64,000 nt of DNA from assembly GCF_003206155.1 (NCBI RefSeq), contig NZ_PZJV01000001.1, forward strand, positions 1,507,298-1,571,297, in the 5' to 3' direction. The translations under genes and the position numbers were made by a program. Shown here piece after piece: positions 21,400-30,471 of this stretch (positions are counted from its first letter, which is position 1; the number at the start of each line of letters is the position of its first letter). Source of the stretch: Salinicola halophilus. Lineage in GTDB: Bacteria; Pseudomonadota; Gammaproteobacteria; Pseudomonadales; Halomonadaceae. The notes under the pieces were generated by a model. The model ran no database searches, was not told the origin of the DNA, and saw only the letters and a program-made list of their open reading frames with translations.

Positions 21400-22518
21400 T
21401 CAGACCTCGATGCAGCTTTCGGCCGACACGACATCAAGCCCGAACGCTTCACCTACCGCGGCATAGGTCACTCGCCCGGCGTGGACATTGAGCCCGGCGA
21501 GAAAGTGCGGGTCGTCGGCGAGAGCCTGCTTGACGCCCTTGTCCGCGAGCGCCAGCACGAAGGGCAGCGTGGCATTGGTCAGCGCCTGGGTCGAGGTGCG
21601 TGCCACCGCCCCCGGCATGTTGGCTACGCAGTAGTGCACGATGCCGTCGACGATGTAACTCGGGTCGGCATGAGTCGTGGGCCGGCTGGTCTCGAAGCAG
21701 CCGCCCTGATCGATGGCGACGTCGACCAGCACGCTGCCGGGCTTCATGTCCGCCAGCATCGCGCGGGTGATCAGCTTGGGCGCTGCGGCGCCGGGCACCA
21801 GCACCGCGCCGATGATCAGGTCGGATTCGCGCACCGCGATGTCGAGCGTCTCGGCGGTAGAGTAGACGGTGCGGATCTGGCCCTGGTAGCGATGATCGAG
21901 CACCTCGAGGCGCGGCAGTGAACGATCCAGGATCGTGACCTCCGCGCCGAGCCCGAGGGCCATGCGTGCGGCGTTCTCGCCGACCACGCCGCCGCCGATC
22001 ACGGTGACCTTCGCCGGGGCGACACCCGGCACGCCCGGCAGTAGAATGCCGGCGCCGCCCTGGGCCTTCTCCAGGCTATGCGCGCCGGCCTGCACCGCCA
22101 TGCGCCCGGCGACGCGGCTCATGGGGGCCAGCAGCGGCAGCCCGCCCTGCTCATCGGTCATCGTTTCGTAGGCGATACAGGTCGCCCCGCTCTCGATCAG
22201 TCCGCGGGTCAGACGCTCTTCGGCGGCAAGGTGCAGGTAGGTGAAGAGCACCTGCTCGGGGCGCAGCCGTGCCACCTCCTCCGCCTGCGGTTCCTTCACC
22301 TTGAGGATCGTCTCCGCGCCGGCCCAGAGCGCATCGACGTCATCGGCGATCTCGGCGCCGGCATCGCGGTAGGCCTCGTCGGCGTAGCCGGCGCCGCTAC
22401 CGGCGTCTTGCTGCACCGTGACGGTATGACCGCGCCCGACCAGCTCGCGCACGCCACCCGGTGTCAGCGCGACACGGTACTCATGATTCTTGATCTCTTT
22501 GGGTACACCGATACGCAT
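21400..22518 (-). CDS. ald: Alanine dehydrogenase
   Basis: Interconverts L-alanine and pyruvate plus ammonia with NAD. The 372 residues match the family (about 370). The N-terminus [20 protein letters not shown] is diagnostic, [13 protein letters not shown] and VKVKEPQ-type substrate segments follow, and [20 protein letters not shown] is the NAD-binding loop. A GGAG ribosome site precedes the ATG. It is on the same strand as the IclR/oxidase pair but 153 bp upstream of it, so a joint role in amine or amino-acid nitrogen use is possible but unproven. Lrp-type control is common for ald genes, but no site was identified. Confidence 0.95.
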   Translation of the reverse strand: MRIGVPKEIKNHEYRVALTPGGVRELVGRGHTVTVQQDAGSGAGYADEAYRDAGAEIADDVDALWAGAETILKVKEPQAEEVARLRPEQVLFTYLHLAAEERLTRGLIESGATCIAYETMTDEQGGLPLLAPMSRVAGRMAVQAGAHSLEKAQGGAGILLPGVPGVAPAKVTVIGGGVVGENAARMALGLGAEVTILDRSLPRLEVLDHRYQGQIRTVYSTAETLDIAVRESDLIIGAVLVPGAAAPKLITRAMLADMKPGSVLVDVAIDQGGCFETSRPTTHADPSYIVDGIVHYCVANMPGAVARTSTQALTNATLPFVLALADKGVKQALADDPHFLAGLNVHAGRVTYAAVGEAFGLDVVSAESCIEV

Positions 22519-22733
22519 GATCGACTCCTGATGATGGCGGGCGAATGACGCGCGACAAAGCGCATCGACGGATTACAGCACGCCGATTCCTACCGCTGGA
22601 ACAGGTCAACACAAAAGACGAAATCGTCGCGAAACCGACCCCATCCGCGAAATAAAATCCTGATATCGACGAATCAGCAGCTGATCTTGCTATTCCACGG
22701 CGACACCCTCTCTCCGTCAGAGGAAGAGGAAGC

Positions 22734-23174
22734 TTATTCCGAAAGGGGCATGCGAGCGCCGGTGTAGGCCTCGACGAAGCGTGCCGGCATTCGTTTGGGG
22801 CGGCCACTGGAGAGTTCGATGCAGGCGAAACGGGTCTGAGCGCGCAGCAGCGTCCGTCCGGTGTCGACGTTGAGAAGCTGAAAGCGGCGCTCGAGGGTGA
22901 GACGACCGTCGCAGGCGACGATCCAGGTGGCGAGCGCCAGACGATCGTTCTCGAACGCCGGCGCGAGATAGTCGAGCTCGTGGCGGTGGACCACCATCGC
23001 GCGGTCGAGCGCGCGATAGTCGTCGAGGCCCAGGCCGAGGGCCTGTGAGTGCGCCCAGCTCGCCCGCTCGATCCAGCGCAGATACTCGGCGTTGTTGACG
23101 TGACCGTAGTGGTCGATAGCAGAGGCCTCGACCAAGAGATCGAGGACGAATGGTTCGGGATGATCCCACTGCAT
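22734..23174 (-). CDS. Acyl-CoA thioesterase, 4HBT hotdog family (YbgC/FadM-like)
   Basis: A 146-residue single hotdog-fold thioesterase. The active-site helix reads DHYGHVNNAEYLRWIERA (about residues 21-38), the standard 4HBT signature with the catalytic Asp. Such proteins hydrolyse acyl-CoA thioesters in the cytoplasm; chain-length preference is not readable. It is the last of a minus-strand run with the DUF2007 gene 54 bp upstream. It is not next to tol-pal genes, so it is not the classical YbgC of that operon. Confidence 0.82.
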   Translation of the reverse strand: MQWDHPEPFVLDLLVEASAIDHYGHVNNAEYLRWIERASWAHSQALGLGLDDYRALDRAMVVHRHELDYLAPAFENDRLALATWIVACDGRLTLERRFQLLNVDTGRTLLRAQTRFACIELSSGRPKRMPARFVEAYTGARMPLSE

Positions 23175-23228
23175 ACGCTGCTCCCAGACGCGACGGCGAC
23201 GCGGCGATGGCGCCCGCCGAGTGAACGC

Positions 23229-23558
23229 TCAAGCCGGCCGCGAAGCCCCGCACTGCCAGCAGGTGTCGAAGACGCCCTCGAGCCACTCACCGCAGTGAAA
23301 GCAGCGCCAACCCGGCGTGCGGGTCGCGGGGCCGTCGAGCGCTTCGCGCACCAGAGGCTCGGCCCGGGCAGCGGCGGTACTCGCCACCCAGACTTCCGCC
23401 TCACACTGGTCGAGCGGCAGCTCCCCGGCCCCGCCGGCCAGGGTCATGTTGCGAAGCGTCGCCTCGATCCCTGCGCTGTCGAGCACGTTGCGCACATGGC
23501 TGACCAGCATCGTGTTGGGATGACGAAAGACACAGGTCTTGTCGGCGAACGTCGTCAT
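23229..23558 (-). CDS. DUF2007-type small protein with C-terminal zinc ribbon
   Basis: A 109-residue protein. The N-terminal part (MTTFADKTCVFRHPNTMLVS, then LDSAGIEATLRNM) fits the DUF2007 'putative signal transducing' domain, and the C-terminus has a four-cysteine zinc-ribbon pattern, CFHCGEW followed 12 residues later by CWQCGAS. The start at 23558 was chosen over an upstream in-frame ATG because the upstream one would overlap rlmI. It begins only 4 bases after the rlmI stop, so it is cotranscribed with it. Function is unknown. Confidence 0.75.
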   Translation of the reverse strand: MTTFADKTCVFRHPNTMLVSHVRNVLDSAGIEATLRNMTLAGGAGELPLDQCEAEVWVASTAAARAEPLVREALDGPATRTPGWRCFHCGEWLEGVFDTCWQCGASRPA

Positions 23559-23562
23559 CGCG

Positions 23563-24765
23563 TCAGTTACGGAAGACCCGAACACCGAGTGCCTTGAGAT
23601 AAGCGGTTTCGGGGATCGCGGGATGGATGGGGTGGTCGCCGGACTGTCCGCCGCGATACAGGATCTGGCCGTGGCGATCCTGGTGGCGCACCGCCCCGCG
23701 CACGCTCTCGACCAGCCGCTCTTCGGCCAGGTGCATCGAGCAGGAAGCCGTCATCAATAGTCCGTCGCGGCCGAGCAGGCGCATCGCCTCGCGGTTGAGA
23801 CGCGCGTAGGCGCGTTCGCCGTTGGTGATGTCCTTGCGTTTCTTGATGAACGCCGGCGGATCGAGCACGACGACGTCGAAGCGCTCCCCCTCGGCTCGCA
23901 GTGCCGTCAGCGCCTCGAAGACATCGCCATGACCCACGGCGACCTGCTCGTGAAGGCCATTGAGCGCGGCATTCTCGGCGACGCGATCGAGCGCGGCCTG
24001 GGAGGAGTCGACACAGAGCACCTCAGAGGCGCCATGGGCCGCGGCCTGCACGCCCCAGCCACCGACGTAGCTGAACAGGTCGAGTACGCGCTTGCCGGCG
24101 ACCAGGCCGTTGAGCCAGGCGCGATTGGCGCGGTGGTCGAAGAACCAGCCGGTCTTCTGGCCGTCGATGACGGGCACCGCGAAGCGCACCCCGTTCTCCT
24201 CGATCAGCACCTCGTCGGGCAGCTCACCGTGGACGACCGAGACTTCGGACTCGAGCTTCTCCAGACGGCGCCCGCTGGAGTCGTTCTTGAACACGATCGC
24301 CTGCGGCGAGAGCACCTTGTCCAGCGCCGCGATCACTTCGTCGCGAACCGCTTCCATGCCCAGCGTATTGAGCTGCACGACGACGATGTCGCCGAAACGG
24401 TCGACGATCAGCCCGGGCAGCAGATCCCCCTCGCCGTGGATCAGGCGATAGAAGGGCTTGTCGTAGAGCGCCTCGCGCAGCGCCAGCGCCTGGTTGAAGC
24501 GGTGGACCAGCAGCGAGCGATCGAGCCTTACCTCGGCGTCGCGGGAAACGACACGGGCGCAGATCAGCGAGTGCGGATTGACGTAGGCCACGCCCAGCGC
24601 CTTGCCGTTGGCCGCCTCGATGATGACCTGGGCGCCGGGTTCGAACCCTTTGAGCGGTGTCGCCTGGATATCGATCTCGTTGGAGTAGAGCCAGAGATGC
24701 CCCGCCTTGAGGCGGCGATCGGCATTCTTCTTGAGGCGCAAAGCTTGGGTCACGGGGGACTCCAT
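23563..24765 (-). CDS. rlmI: 23S rRNA (cytosine-1962-C5)-methyltransferase RlmI-like
   Basis: A 400-residue SAM-dependent rRNA methyltransferase; E. coli RlmI has 396 residues. An N-terminal PUA domain (about residues 8-85, LKAGHLWLYSNEID) is followed by the EEHD-like domain and the Rossmann methyltransferase. Motifs include VLDLFSYVGGWGVQAA (SAM loop), VVLDPPAFIKKRKD and the catalytic-cysteine region TASCSMHL. The ATG at 24765 follows GGGG-rich sequence at fitting distance. It heads a probable operon with the DUF2007 gene and the thioesterase. Confidence 0.92.
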   Translation of the reverse strand: MESPVTQALRLKKNADRRLKAGHLWLYSNEIDIQATPLKGFEPGAQVIIEAANGKALGVAYVNPHSLICARVVSRDAEVRLDRSLLVHRFNQALALREALYDKPFYRLIHGEGDLLPGLIVDRFGDIVVVQLNTLGMEAVRDEVIAALDKVLSPQAIVFKNDSSGRRLEKLESEVSVVHGELPDEVLIEENGVRFAVPVIDGQKTGWFFDHRANRAWLNGLVAGKRVLDLFSYVGGWGVQAAAHGASEVLCVDSSQAALDRVAENAALNGLHEQVAVGHGDVFEALTALRAEGERFDVVVLDPPAFIKKRKDITNGERAYARLNREAMRLLGRDGLLMTASCSMHLAEERLVESVRGAVRHQDRHGQILYRGGQSGDHPIHPAIPETAYLKALGVRVFRN

Positions 24766-24850
24766 ATGGCAGGCGTTGACAGATGAGGACGCGCGGTGCG
24801 CATTTTAAGGAAAGCGCGGCGGAATGCCTACGCCAACCGTGGCTCGTGGC

Positions 24851-25666
24851 TCAAGTCTGGCAGACCGGGCAAAAGACGCTGGCGCGCTGGCCGAGCACCA
24901 TCTGACGAAGCTCGACGCCGCAGCGGCGACACGGCTGCCCGGCGCGGCCGTAGACGTTGAGGCGCTGGGCGAAATAGCCCGGCTCGCCGGTGCCGCTGAC
25001 GAAATCGCGAAGCGTAGTGCCACCCTGCGTGATCGCCGCGGCCAGCACCTCCTTGATCGCCGCTGCCAGCCGGTCGTAGCGCTCACGAGAGATTCGCCCG
25101 GCCGCACGGCGCGGGTCGATTCCCGCGAGAAACAGCGCCTCGGCGGCGTAGATGTTCCCCACGCCGACGACGATGGCATTGTCCATGATGAACGGCTTGA
25201 CCGCCGCCCGTCGCCCTCGCGACAGCTGATAGAGGCGATCGCCATCGAAGTCGGGTAACAGCGGCTCGGGGCCGAGTCGCGACAGTCGGGTATCGGTTGC
25301 GGAACTGCCGGCCAGCCAGTCGACGAAACCGAAACGCCGCGGATCGTGATAGCGCAGAATGGCGCCATCCTCGAACACCACGTCGAGATGATCGTGCTTG
25401 CGCGGCTGATCGCCGACCCGGGCGAGGCGCAGACTCCCCGACATGCCGAGATGCCAGAGCAGCGTTCGCTCGCCGACCGGAAGCAGCAGATACTTGGCCC
25501 GGCGCCTCAGCTCACCGAAGCGCGCCCCGACCAGCGTCTCCTCTACGTCCGCCGGCACCGGCACGCGAAAACGGCGCTGGCGCACGATCACCTCGACGAT
25601 CTCGCGGCCCTCGATATGGGGCGCGATGCCGCGGCGAGTGGTTTCGACTTCGGGGAGCTCGGGCAT
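24851..25666 (-). CDS. mutM: Formamidopyrimidine-DNA glycosylase
   Basis: MutM removes 8-oxoguanine and formamidopyrimidines and nicks the abasic strand. The 271 residues begin [14 protein letters not shown]: after Met removal Pro-2 is the Schiff-base nucleophile and Glu-3 the acid. The C-terminal zinc finger [24 protein letters not shown] carries the four cysteines (quoted here only to mark them: C-x2-C and C-x2-C). The GTG codon one position upstream is rejected, because Pro-2 must follow the initiator. The gene lies downstream of rpmB-rpmG, the order known from E. coli and Pseudomonas, with a terminator between. Confidence 0.95.
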   Translation of the reverse strand: MPELPEVETTRRGIAPHIEGREIVEVIVRQRRFRVPVPADVEETLVGARFGELRRRAKYLLLPVGERTLLWHLGMSGSLRLARVGDQPRKHDHLDVVFEDGAILRYHDPRRFGFVDWLAGSSATDTRLSRLGPEPLLPDFDGDRLYQLSRGRRAAVKPFIMDNAIVVGVGNIYAAEALFLAGIDPRRAAGRISRERYDRLAAAIKEVLAAAITQGGTTLRDFVSGTGEPGYFAQRLNVYGRAGQPCRRCGVELRQMVLGQRASVFCPVCQT

Positions 25667-25746
25667 CACTGGTTCTCGACGGGCGGGCTATCGATATTTC
25701 GCATCGTCGGCATGACGGCCTTCGACGTTCGAACGGTCAGAAACGC

Positions 25747-25772
25747 AAAAACCCGGCCAGGACCGGGTTTTT
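25747..25772. terminator. Terminator after rpmG
   Basis: AAAAACCCGG / CCGGGTTTTT, perfect 10-bp stem with a 6-base loop and A/T runs on both flanks. It lies 28 bases past the rpmG stop on the minus strand. Confidence 0.88.
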
Positions 25773-25799
25773 CGACATGCGCTAGAGGCAATCACCAGA

Positions 25800-25955
25800 T
25801 CACTTGATCTTGGATTCCTTGTACATGACGTGCTTGCGAACGACCGGATCGTACTTCTTGAATTCCAGCTTGTCCGGGGTATTACGCTTGTTCTTTGCCG
25901 TGGTGTAGAAGTGGCCCGTACCGGCGCTCGACACCATCTTGATCTTGTCACGCAT
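25800..25955 (-). CDS. rpmG: 50S ribosomal protein L33
   Basis: A 51-residue basic protein of the large ribosomal subunit. It begins [20 protein letters not shown] and ends YKESKIK, which is the expected bacterial L33 sequence. It lacks the CxxC zinc pairs, so it is the cysteine-free (C-minus) form. An AAGGAG-like site precedes the ATG at 25955. It follows rpmB by 15 bp, as in most gammaproteobacteria, and a strong terminator ends the unit. Confidence 0.95.
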   Translation of the reverse strand: MRDKIKMVSSAGTGHFYTTAKNKRNTPDKLEFKKYDPVVRKHVMYKESKIK

Positions 25956-25970
25956 CTCTAGACTCCTTGA

Positions 25971-26204
25971 TTACTTGGCGTCGCGCTTGCGAATGTCGCC
26001 GAGCACCGCTTCGATGCCCTTCTTGTCGATGATGCGCATGCCCTTGGAGGAGATACGCAGCTTGACGAAACGTTTTTCGGACTCGACCCAGAAACGATGC
26101 GTATGCAGGTTGGGAACGAAACGACGACGCGTCTTGCGCTGAGAGTGCGAGACGTTATTACCAGTCACCGGACGCTTACCGGTAACCTGACAAACTTGGG
26201 ACAT
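25971..26204 (-). CDS. rpmB: 50S ribosomal protein L28
   Basis: A 77-residue ribosomal protein beginning [20 protein letters not shown], with the family segments [18 protein letters not shown] and [19 protein letters not shown]. The length is the normal 77-78 residues. rpmG follows in the same direction. The promoter should lie in 26205-26437 before the radC gene end; the stretch TTGCCCTG...TATAAAG-like sequence read on the minus strand around 26340-26395 is AT-richer and plausible. Confidence 0.96.
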   Translation of the reverse strand: MSQVCQVTGKRPVTGNNVSHSQRKTRRRFVPNLHTHRFWVESEKRFVKLRISSKGMRIIDKKGIEAVLGDIRKRDAK

Positions 26205-26437
26205 GGAAGCCTCCGACCACTGGCGGGTTGTGCATCAGATCGGGCAAACCACGCGGCGACTTGTCTCTGATGTAGCCGCTCGTTGCTAGCGTCTAGATCG
26301 TCGCGCGGGCCGGCATCCGCCTTCTGCCCTGATTCAAAGGGCGTACTTTATACCAGAGGGGTCGTACCCCCGCAAGTTTCAGCCCGATTTTTGCCCTGAA
26401 ATCGGCAGAATTCGCCGAGATTGCCACGCAGCCTTTC

Positions 26438-27112
26438 TCAAAGCCAGCCGCGTTCGGCGAAAGAGGATACCTCGCCGTCACCGATGACGAAATGATCCAG
26501 CACCCGAATGTCGAACAGGCCGAGGGCTTCGCGCAGCCGCTCGGTGATCCGACGATCGGCGTCGCTCGGCTCGGCCACCCCCGAAGGGTGGTTGTGCGCG
26601 AAGATGACGGCGCCGGCGTTGCGGGCGAGCGCCTTTCTCGCCACCTCGCGGGGGTAGACCGACGCGCTGTCGAGCGTGCCCTCGAAGAGGATCTCGAAGC
26701 GAATCACCCGGTGCTGGCTATCGAGGAAGAGTACCGCGAAGACCTCGTGCTGTAGATGGCGAAGCTGCGCGCTCAGGAACTGGCGTACCAGCGCCGGTGA
26801 GGTCATCGGGGCGTCGCGTTCGAGCAGGCTCCCTAGATGACGCCGGGAGAGTTCCAGCGTTGCCTGCAGCTGCACGTAAGTCGCCTCGCCCAGGCCGTGT
26901 TCGGCACAGAAGCGCTGACGGTCGGCCTCGAGCAGTGGCCGCAGGCCACCGAAGCTCGTCAGCAGATCGCGTGCCAGATCCACCGCGGAGCGCCCCTTCA
27001 CGCCCACGCGCAGAAAGATCGCCAGCAGCTCGGCGTCCGAGAGTGCCGAGGACCCCAGCGTCATCAGTTTTTCTCGTGGCCGCTCCCCCTCCGGCCAGTC
27101 ACGTATTCCCAT
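26438..27112 (-). CDS. radC: RadC family protein (JAB1/MPN metalloprotein)
   Basis: A 224-residue RadC protein. The N-terminal part has [16 protein letters not shown] and a helix-hairpin-helix-like region; the C-terminal MPN domain carries the zinc motif [15 protein letters not shown] (His-x-His-x10-Asp) with the upstream Glu in [12 protein letters not shown]. Despite the name, a role in DNA repair is not proven for the family. The start at 27112 (ATG GGA ATA CGT) is where similarity begins. The usual neighbours coaBC-dut are 13 kb away here, so the common radC-coaBC pairing is broken, while the radC-rpmB link is kept. Confidence 0.93.
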   Translation of the reverse strand: MGIRDWPEGERPREKLMTLGSSALSDAELLAIFLRVGVKGRSAVDLARDLLTSFGGLRPLLEADRQRFCAEHGLGEATYVQLQATLELSRRHLGSLLERDAPMTSPALVRQFLSAQLRHLQHEVFAVLFLDSQHRVIRFEILFEGTLDSASVYPREVARKALARNAGAVIFAHNHPSGVAEPSDADRRITERLREALGLFDIRVLDHFVIGDGEVSSFAERGWL

Positions 27113-27299
27113 GATCGTCTGCCTCGTCGCTGGACTTTCGTCGCGCCCGCCCGTCATGCCCCATGACGGCACGCACTACTCCTTCCCCGAGACATCGGCG
27201 GATGGCTGTCGATCTGTTACACGATCTAGGCCCAAAGTCGAATCGCCAAGCTCGCCGAGATCACTACCATACTAGCCAGACAAGAAGCGGGAGCTCGAG

Positions 27300-28001
27300 T
27301 TGACCGAAACCCTACAGAGCCTCTGGCAAGCCGCGGATGACGGCCCCGTGCGCCATCGCCTCTACGTGACCCTGCGCCAGGCCATCATTCGACTGATGCT
27401 CGCCCCCGGTCAGGCGCTCTCGGAGAAGGAGGTCGCCGATGCCTTCGACGTCAGTCGCCAGCCGGTGCGCGAGGCATTCATTCGTCTGTCGGAAGCGGGG
27501 CTGGTCGAAGTGCGACCGCAGCGCGGCACCTTCGTGGTCAAGATTTCGCCCCAGGCGGTCTACAGCGCGCGCTTCGTCCGCGAGTCGATCGAAGTCGCCG
27601 TGGCCAAGTCGGCCGCCGAGGTAGGGCTCTCCGAGCGCGGCCTCGATGCCCTCACCGAGCTGGTCGAGCGCCAGCGACGCACCATTGCCAGCGGTGACTA
27701 CGACCGCTTCTACGTGCTCGACGAGGCGTTTCACCAGACGCTGTCACGGGAAGCCGGGCACGACGCCGCCTGGCGCTTCACCGAGGAGGTCAAGGCGCAC
27801 TTCGACCGCGTCCGCTATATCAGCGTGCCCGACGGCACACCCCTGCAGACGCTGACCGAGCAGCACCACGAGATCGTCGAGGCGATCGCCGCGCGCGACC
27901 CCGAACGAGCCGAGCGCGCAGTCAAGACGCATCTGCGCGAACTACTCACCGCGCTACCGCGCCTGATCGAGCGCCACCCCGACCTGTTCGATCGCCGCTG
28001 A
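27300..28001 (+). CDS. GntR-family (FadR/FCD type) regulator of the hexonate cluster
   Basis: A 233-residue regulator with an N-terminal winged helix (about residues 15-80; [20 protein letters not shown] is the helix-turn-helix) and an all-helical FCD effector domain (about 90-220) with the metal/ligand residues in [16 protein letters not shown] and [10 protein letters not shown]. Such proteins bind sugar acids. It starts with TTG, preceded by GGGAG six bases upstream. It stands first in a plus-strand run of ManD, dehydrogenase, TRAP transporter and UxuB/UxuA-type genes, 53 bp before manD, so it very likely controls that cluster, probably as a repressor relieved by a hexonate (inference). Confidence 0.9.
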   Translation: MTETLQSLWQAADDGPVRHRLYVTLRQAIIRLMLAPGQALSEKEVADAFDVSRQPVREAFIRLSEAGLVEVRPQRGTFVVKISPQAVYSARFVRESIEVAVAKSAAEVGLSERGLDALTELVERQRRTIASGDYDRFYVLDEAFHQTLSREAGHDAAWRFTEEVKAHFDRVRYISVPDGTPLQTLTEQHHEIVEAIAARDPERAERAVKTHLRELLTALPRLIERHPDLFDRR

Positions 28002-28054
28002 AACCGGGCGGCCGAATCGACGTACCACTCAAGCCTGGAGGGCTGGAAACTGCC

Positions 28055-29266
28055 ATGAAGATCACCGATGCCCGCGTCATCGTCACCTCCCCGGGGCGCA
28101 ATTTCGTCACCCTGAAGATCGTCACCGAGTCCGGCATTCACGGTATCGGCGACGCCACTCTCAATGGGCGCGAACTGGCCGTCTCGAGCTATCTCGAGGA
28201 ACACGTCGTACCGGCACTGATCGGCCGTGACGCCAGCCGTATCGAGGACACCTGGCAGTACCTCTACCGCGGGGCCTACTGGCGCCGCGGCCCGGTGACC
28301 ATGAGCGCGATCAGCGCGGTCGACATGGCGCTTTGGGACATCAAGGCCAAGGCCGCCAACATGCCGCTGTATCAGCTGCTAGGCGGCAAGAGCCGGGAGC
28401 GCGTGATGACCTACGCCCACTGCACCGGCAAGGACATCGAGAGCTGCCTGGAAGAGGTCGGCCGCCACGTCGAGATGGGCTACAAGGCGGTACGCGTACA
28501 GGCCGGCGTACCGGGTATCGAAACAATCTACGGTGTCGCCAAGCGCGAGGGCGAGCGCTACGAACCGGCAGATGCCGAGCTGCCCGCCGAACACGTCTGG
28601 AGCACGGAGAAGTATCTCAACCACGTGCCCAAGCTCTTCGCCGCCGTGCGTGAGCGTTTCGGCCATGACCTGCACCTGCTTCATGACGTCCACCATCGAC
28701 TCACGCCGATCGAGGCGGCACGTCTCGGCAAGGCCGTGGAGCCTTATCACCTCTTCTGGCTGGAGGACTGCGTCCCCGCCGAGAACCAAGAGAGCCTGCG
28801 GCTGATCCGCGAGCACACCACGACGCCGCTGGCCATCGGCGAGGTGTTCAACTCGATCCACGACTGCCGCGAGATGATCCAGAACCAGTGGATCGACTAC
28901 ATCCGCACCCCGCTCACCCACGGCGGCGGCATCACCCACGTGCGCCGGATCGCCGATTTCGCCTCGCTCTACCACGTGCGCACCGGCTTCCACGGGCCGA
29001 CGGATCTCTCGCCGGTATGTCTCGGCGCGGCGATCCATTTCGACACCTGGGTGCCCAACTTCGGCATTCAGGAGCACATGCCCCATGACGCGCTGACCGA
29101 CTCGGTCTTCCCCCACGACTATCGCTTCGAGGACGGCCACTTCCTGGTCGGCGAATCCCCCGGGCACGGCGTCGATATCGACGAGGAAGCCGCCGCTCGC
29201 TACCCGTTCAAGCGCGCCAGCCTGCCGGTCAACCGGCTCGAGGACGGCACGCTCTGGCACTGGTGA
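28055..29266 (+). CDS. manD: D-mannonate dehydratase subgroup protein of the enolase superfamily (ManD/RspA)
   Basis: A 403-residue enolase-superfamily protein of the ManD group, which converts D-mannonate (and in some members D-gluconate) to 2-keto-3-deoxygluconate. Key residues expected from the characterised Novosphingobium enzyme are present: R147, Y159, D211 and H213 (HDVHHRLTP), E237 (WLEDCVP), E263 (IGEVF), H313 (FHGPTDLSP) and E340 (IQEHMPH). I recall that low-efficiency members carry Pro in the HG-x-TDLSP loop where efficient ones have Ala; here it is Pro315. A second, unrelated mannonate dehydratase (UxuA) lies at the far end of the same cluster, so this one may have a different or accessory substrate. 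Confidence 0.9.
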   Translation: MKITDARVIVTSPGRNFVTLKIVTESGIHGIGDATLNGRELAVSSYLEEHVVPALIGRDASRIEDTWQYLYRGAYWRRGPVTMSAISAVDMALWDIKAKAANMPLYQLLGGKSRERVMTYAHCTGKDIESCLEEVGRHVEMGYKAVRVQAGVPGIETIYGVAKREGERYEPADAELPAEHVWSTEKYLNHVPKLFAAVRERFGHDLHLLHDVHHRLTPIEAARLGKAVEPYHLFWLEDCVPAENQESLRLIREHTTTPLAIGEVFNSIHDCREMIQNQWIDYIRTPLTHGGGITHVRRIADFASLYHVRTGFHGPTDLSPVCLGAAIHFDTWVPNFGIQEHMPHDALTDSVFPHDYRFEDGHFLVGESPGHGVDIDEEAAARYPFKRASLPVNRLEDGTLWHW

Positions 29267-29368
29267 TATCGCACTGGTGATGTGGAACCGAAGAGACCGC
29301 GAGACGCGCCCACCGGCGCGCGATGAAGCGAAGCGCCGGTGACGGCGACACTTTCAGGAGAGAGATCG

Positions 29369-30388
29369 ATGCAAGCCTTTCAAGTCAGCGCCCCGCACGC
29401 CTTCGCGGTCGAGGATCGGCCCGCGCCGAGCGCCGCTCCAGGCGAAGTGGTGGTCGACGTCGCCTTCGCCGGCATCTGCGGCTCGGACATGCACATCATT
29501 CACGGCGACAACGCCTTCGTGCAGTTCCCGCGCATCACCGGTCACGAGTTCGCCGGCGTCATCAGCGCGGTCGGCGCCGGCGTGGATGGCGGTCGCATCG
29601 GCGAACGGGTCTGCGTCGACCCGGTGGTCGCCTGCGGCAAGTGCTACCCCTGCCGCATCGGCCGACCCAACGTCTGCAGCGCGATGCAAGTGATCGGCGT
29701 TCATCGCAGCGGCGGCTTCGCCGAGCAGGTCAACGTGCCCGCCGGCAACGCCCACCGGATTCCGGATTCGCTGGATCTCGACGCCGCCGCCCTGGTCGAG
29801 CCCTACTCCATCGCCGCCAACGTGCTCTCGCGCATGGAGCCGCAGCCGGGCGACCGCCTGCTGGTGATCGGCGCCGGGGTCATCGGGTTGACCGTGCTGC
29901 AGATGGCTCGCGCCATCGGCATCGAAGAGGTCATCGTCACCGACATCATCGACGAACGTCTGGCCACCGCCCGCGAGCTCGGCGCTAGCCACGTCATCAA
30001 CGGCCGCGAGACGGATCTGGAAACGGCAGTGCAGGAAGCGACCGCTGGCGAGGGTATCCCGCTGATCGCCGATGCCGCCTGCATTCCCGCCATGCTGCCC
30101 GCGATGCTTCGCATGGCGTGCCCCGCCGGGCGCATCGGCCTGCTCGGCTTCAGCCCGACGCCGAGCGACCTGATCCAGCTCGAAGTGATCAAGAAGGAGC
30201 TGACGCTGATCGGCTCGCGACTCAATAACCGCAAATTTCCGGAGGTGATCGAGCACATCGCCGCCGGCCGGCTCGACCCCAAGGCGCTGATCAGCCATCG
30301 CGTCGCGCTGGGAGAGATGCCGTCCGCGATCGAACTGCTCGACAACCACCCGGAAAAGGCGCGCAAGGTGCTGGTGCAGGTCGGTTGA
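29369..30388 (+). CDS. Zinc-dependent medium-chain dehydrogenase, probable L-gulonate 5-dehydrogenase (RspB-like)
   Basis: A 339-residue medium-chain alcohol dehydrogenase. The catalytic zinc site is in ICGSDMHIIHG and ITGHEFAG; the structural zinc cysteines are in CGKCYPCRIGRPNVC; the Rossmann loop is VIGAGVIGLTVLQMA. Substrate class is inferred from context: in Chromohalobacter and E. coli, RspA/ManD-linked dehydrogenases of this type oxidise L-gulonate or L-idonate at C5, giving D-fructuronate, which the mannitol-dehydrogenase-family enzyme downstream would reduce to D-mannonate. The ATG at 29369 follows AGGAGAGAG at good spacing. It is 102 bp behind manD and 83 bp before the TRAP binding protein gene. 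Confidence 0.85.
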   Translation: MQAFQVSAPHAFAVEDRPAPSAAPGEVVVDVAFAGICGSDMHIIHGDNAFVQFPRITGHEFAGVISAVGAGVDGGRIGERVCVDPVVACGKCYPCRIGRPNVCSAMQVIGVHRSGGFAEQVNVPAGNAHRIPDSLDLDAAALVEPYSIAANVLSRMEPQPGDRLLVIGAGVIGLTVLQMARAIGIEEVIVTDIIDERLATARELGASHVINGRETDLETAVQEATAGEGIPLIADAACIPAMLPAMLRMACPAGRIGLLGFSPTPSDLIQLEVIKKELTLIGSRLNNRKFPEVIEHIAAGRLDPKALISHRVALGEMPSAIELLDNHPEKARKVLVQVG

Positions 30389-30471
30389 TTCCGACGTCCC
30401 GACATCTCTCGCCACCCGCGCGGCACAAGACGTAAAACGCCGCGTTATTTCAACGACAGGAGTCTTACGCC

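Noticed and set aside
22734-23174. YbgC of the tol-pal system
   Set aside because: The tol-pal genes are absent around it; only the general 4HBT thioesterase family can be supported.
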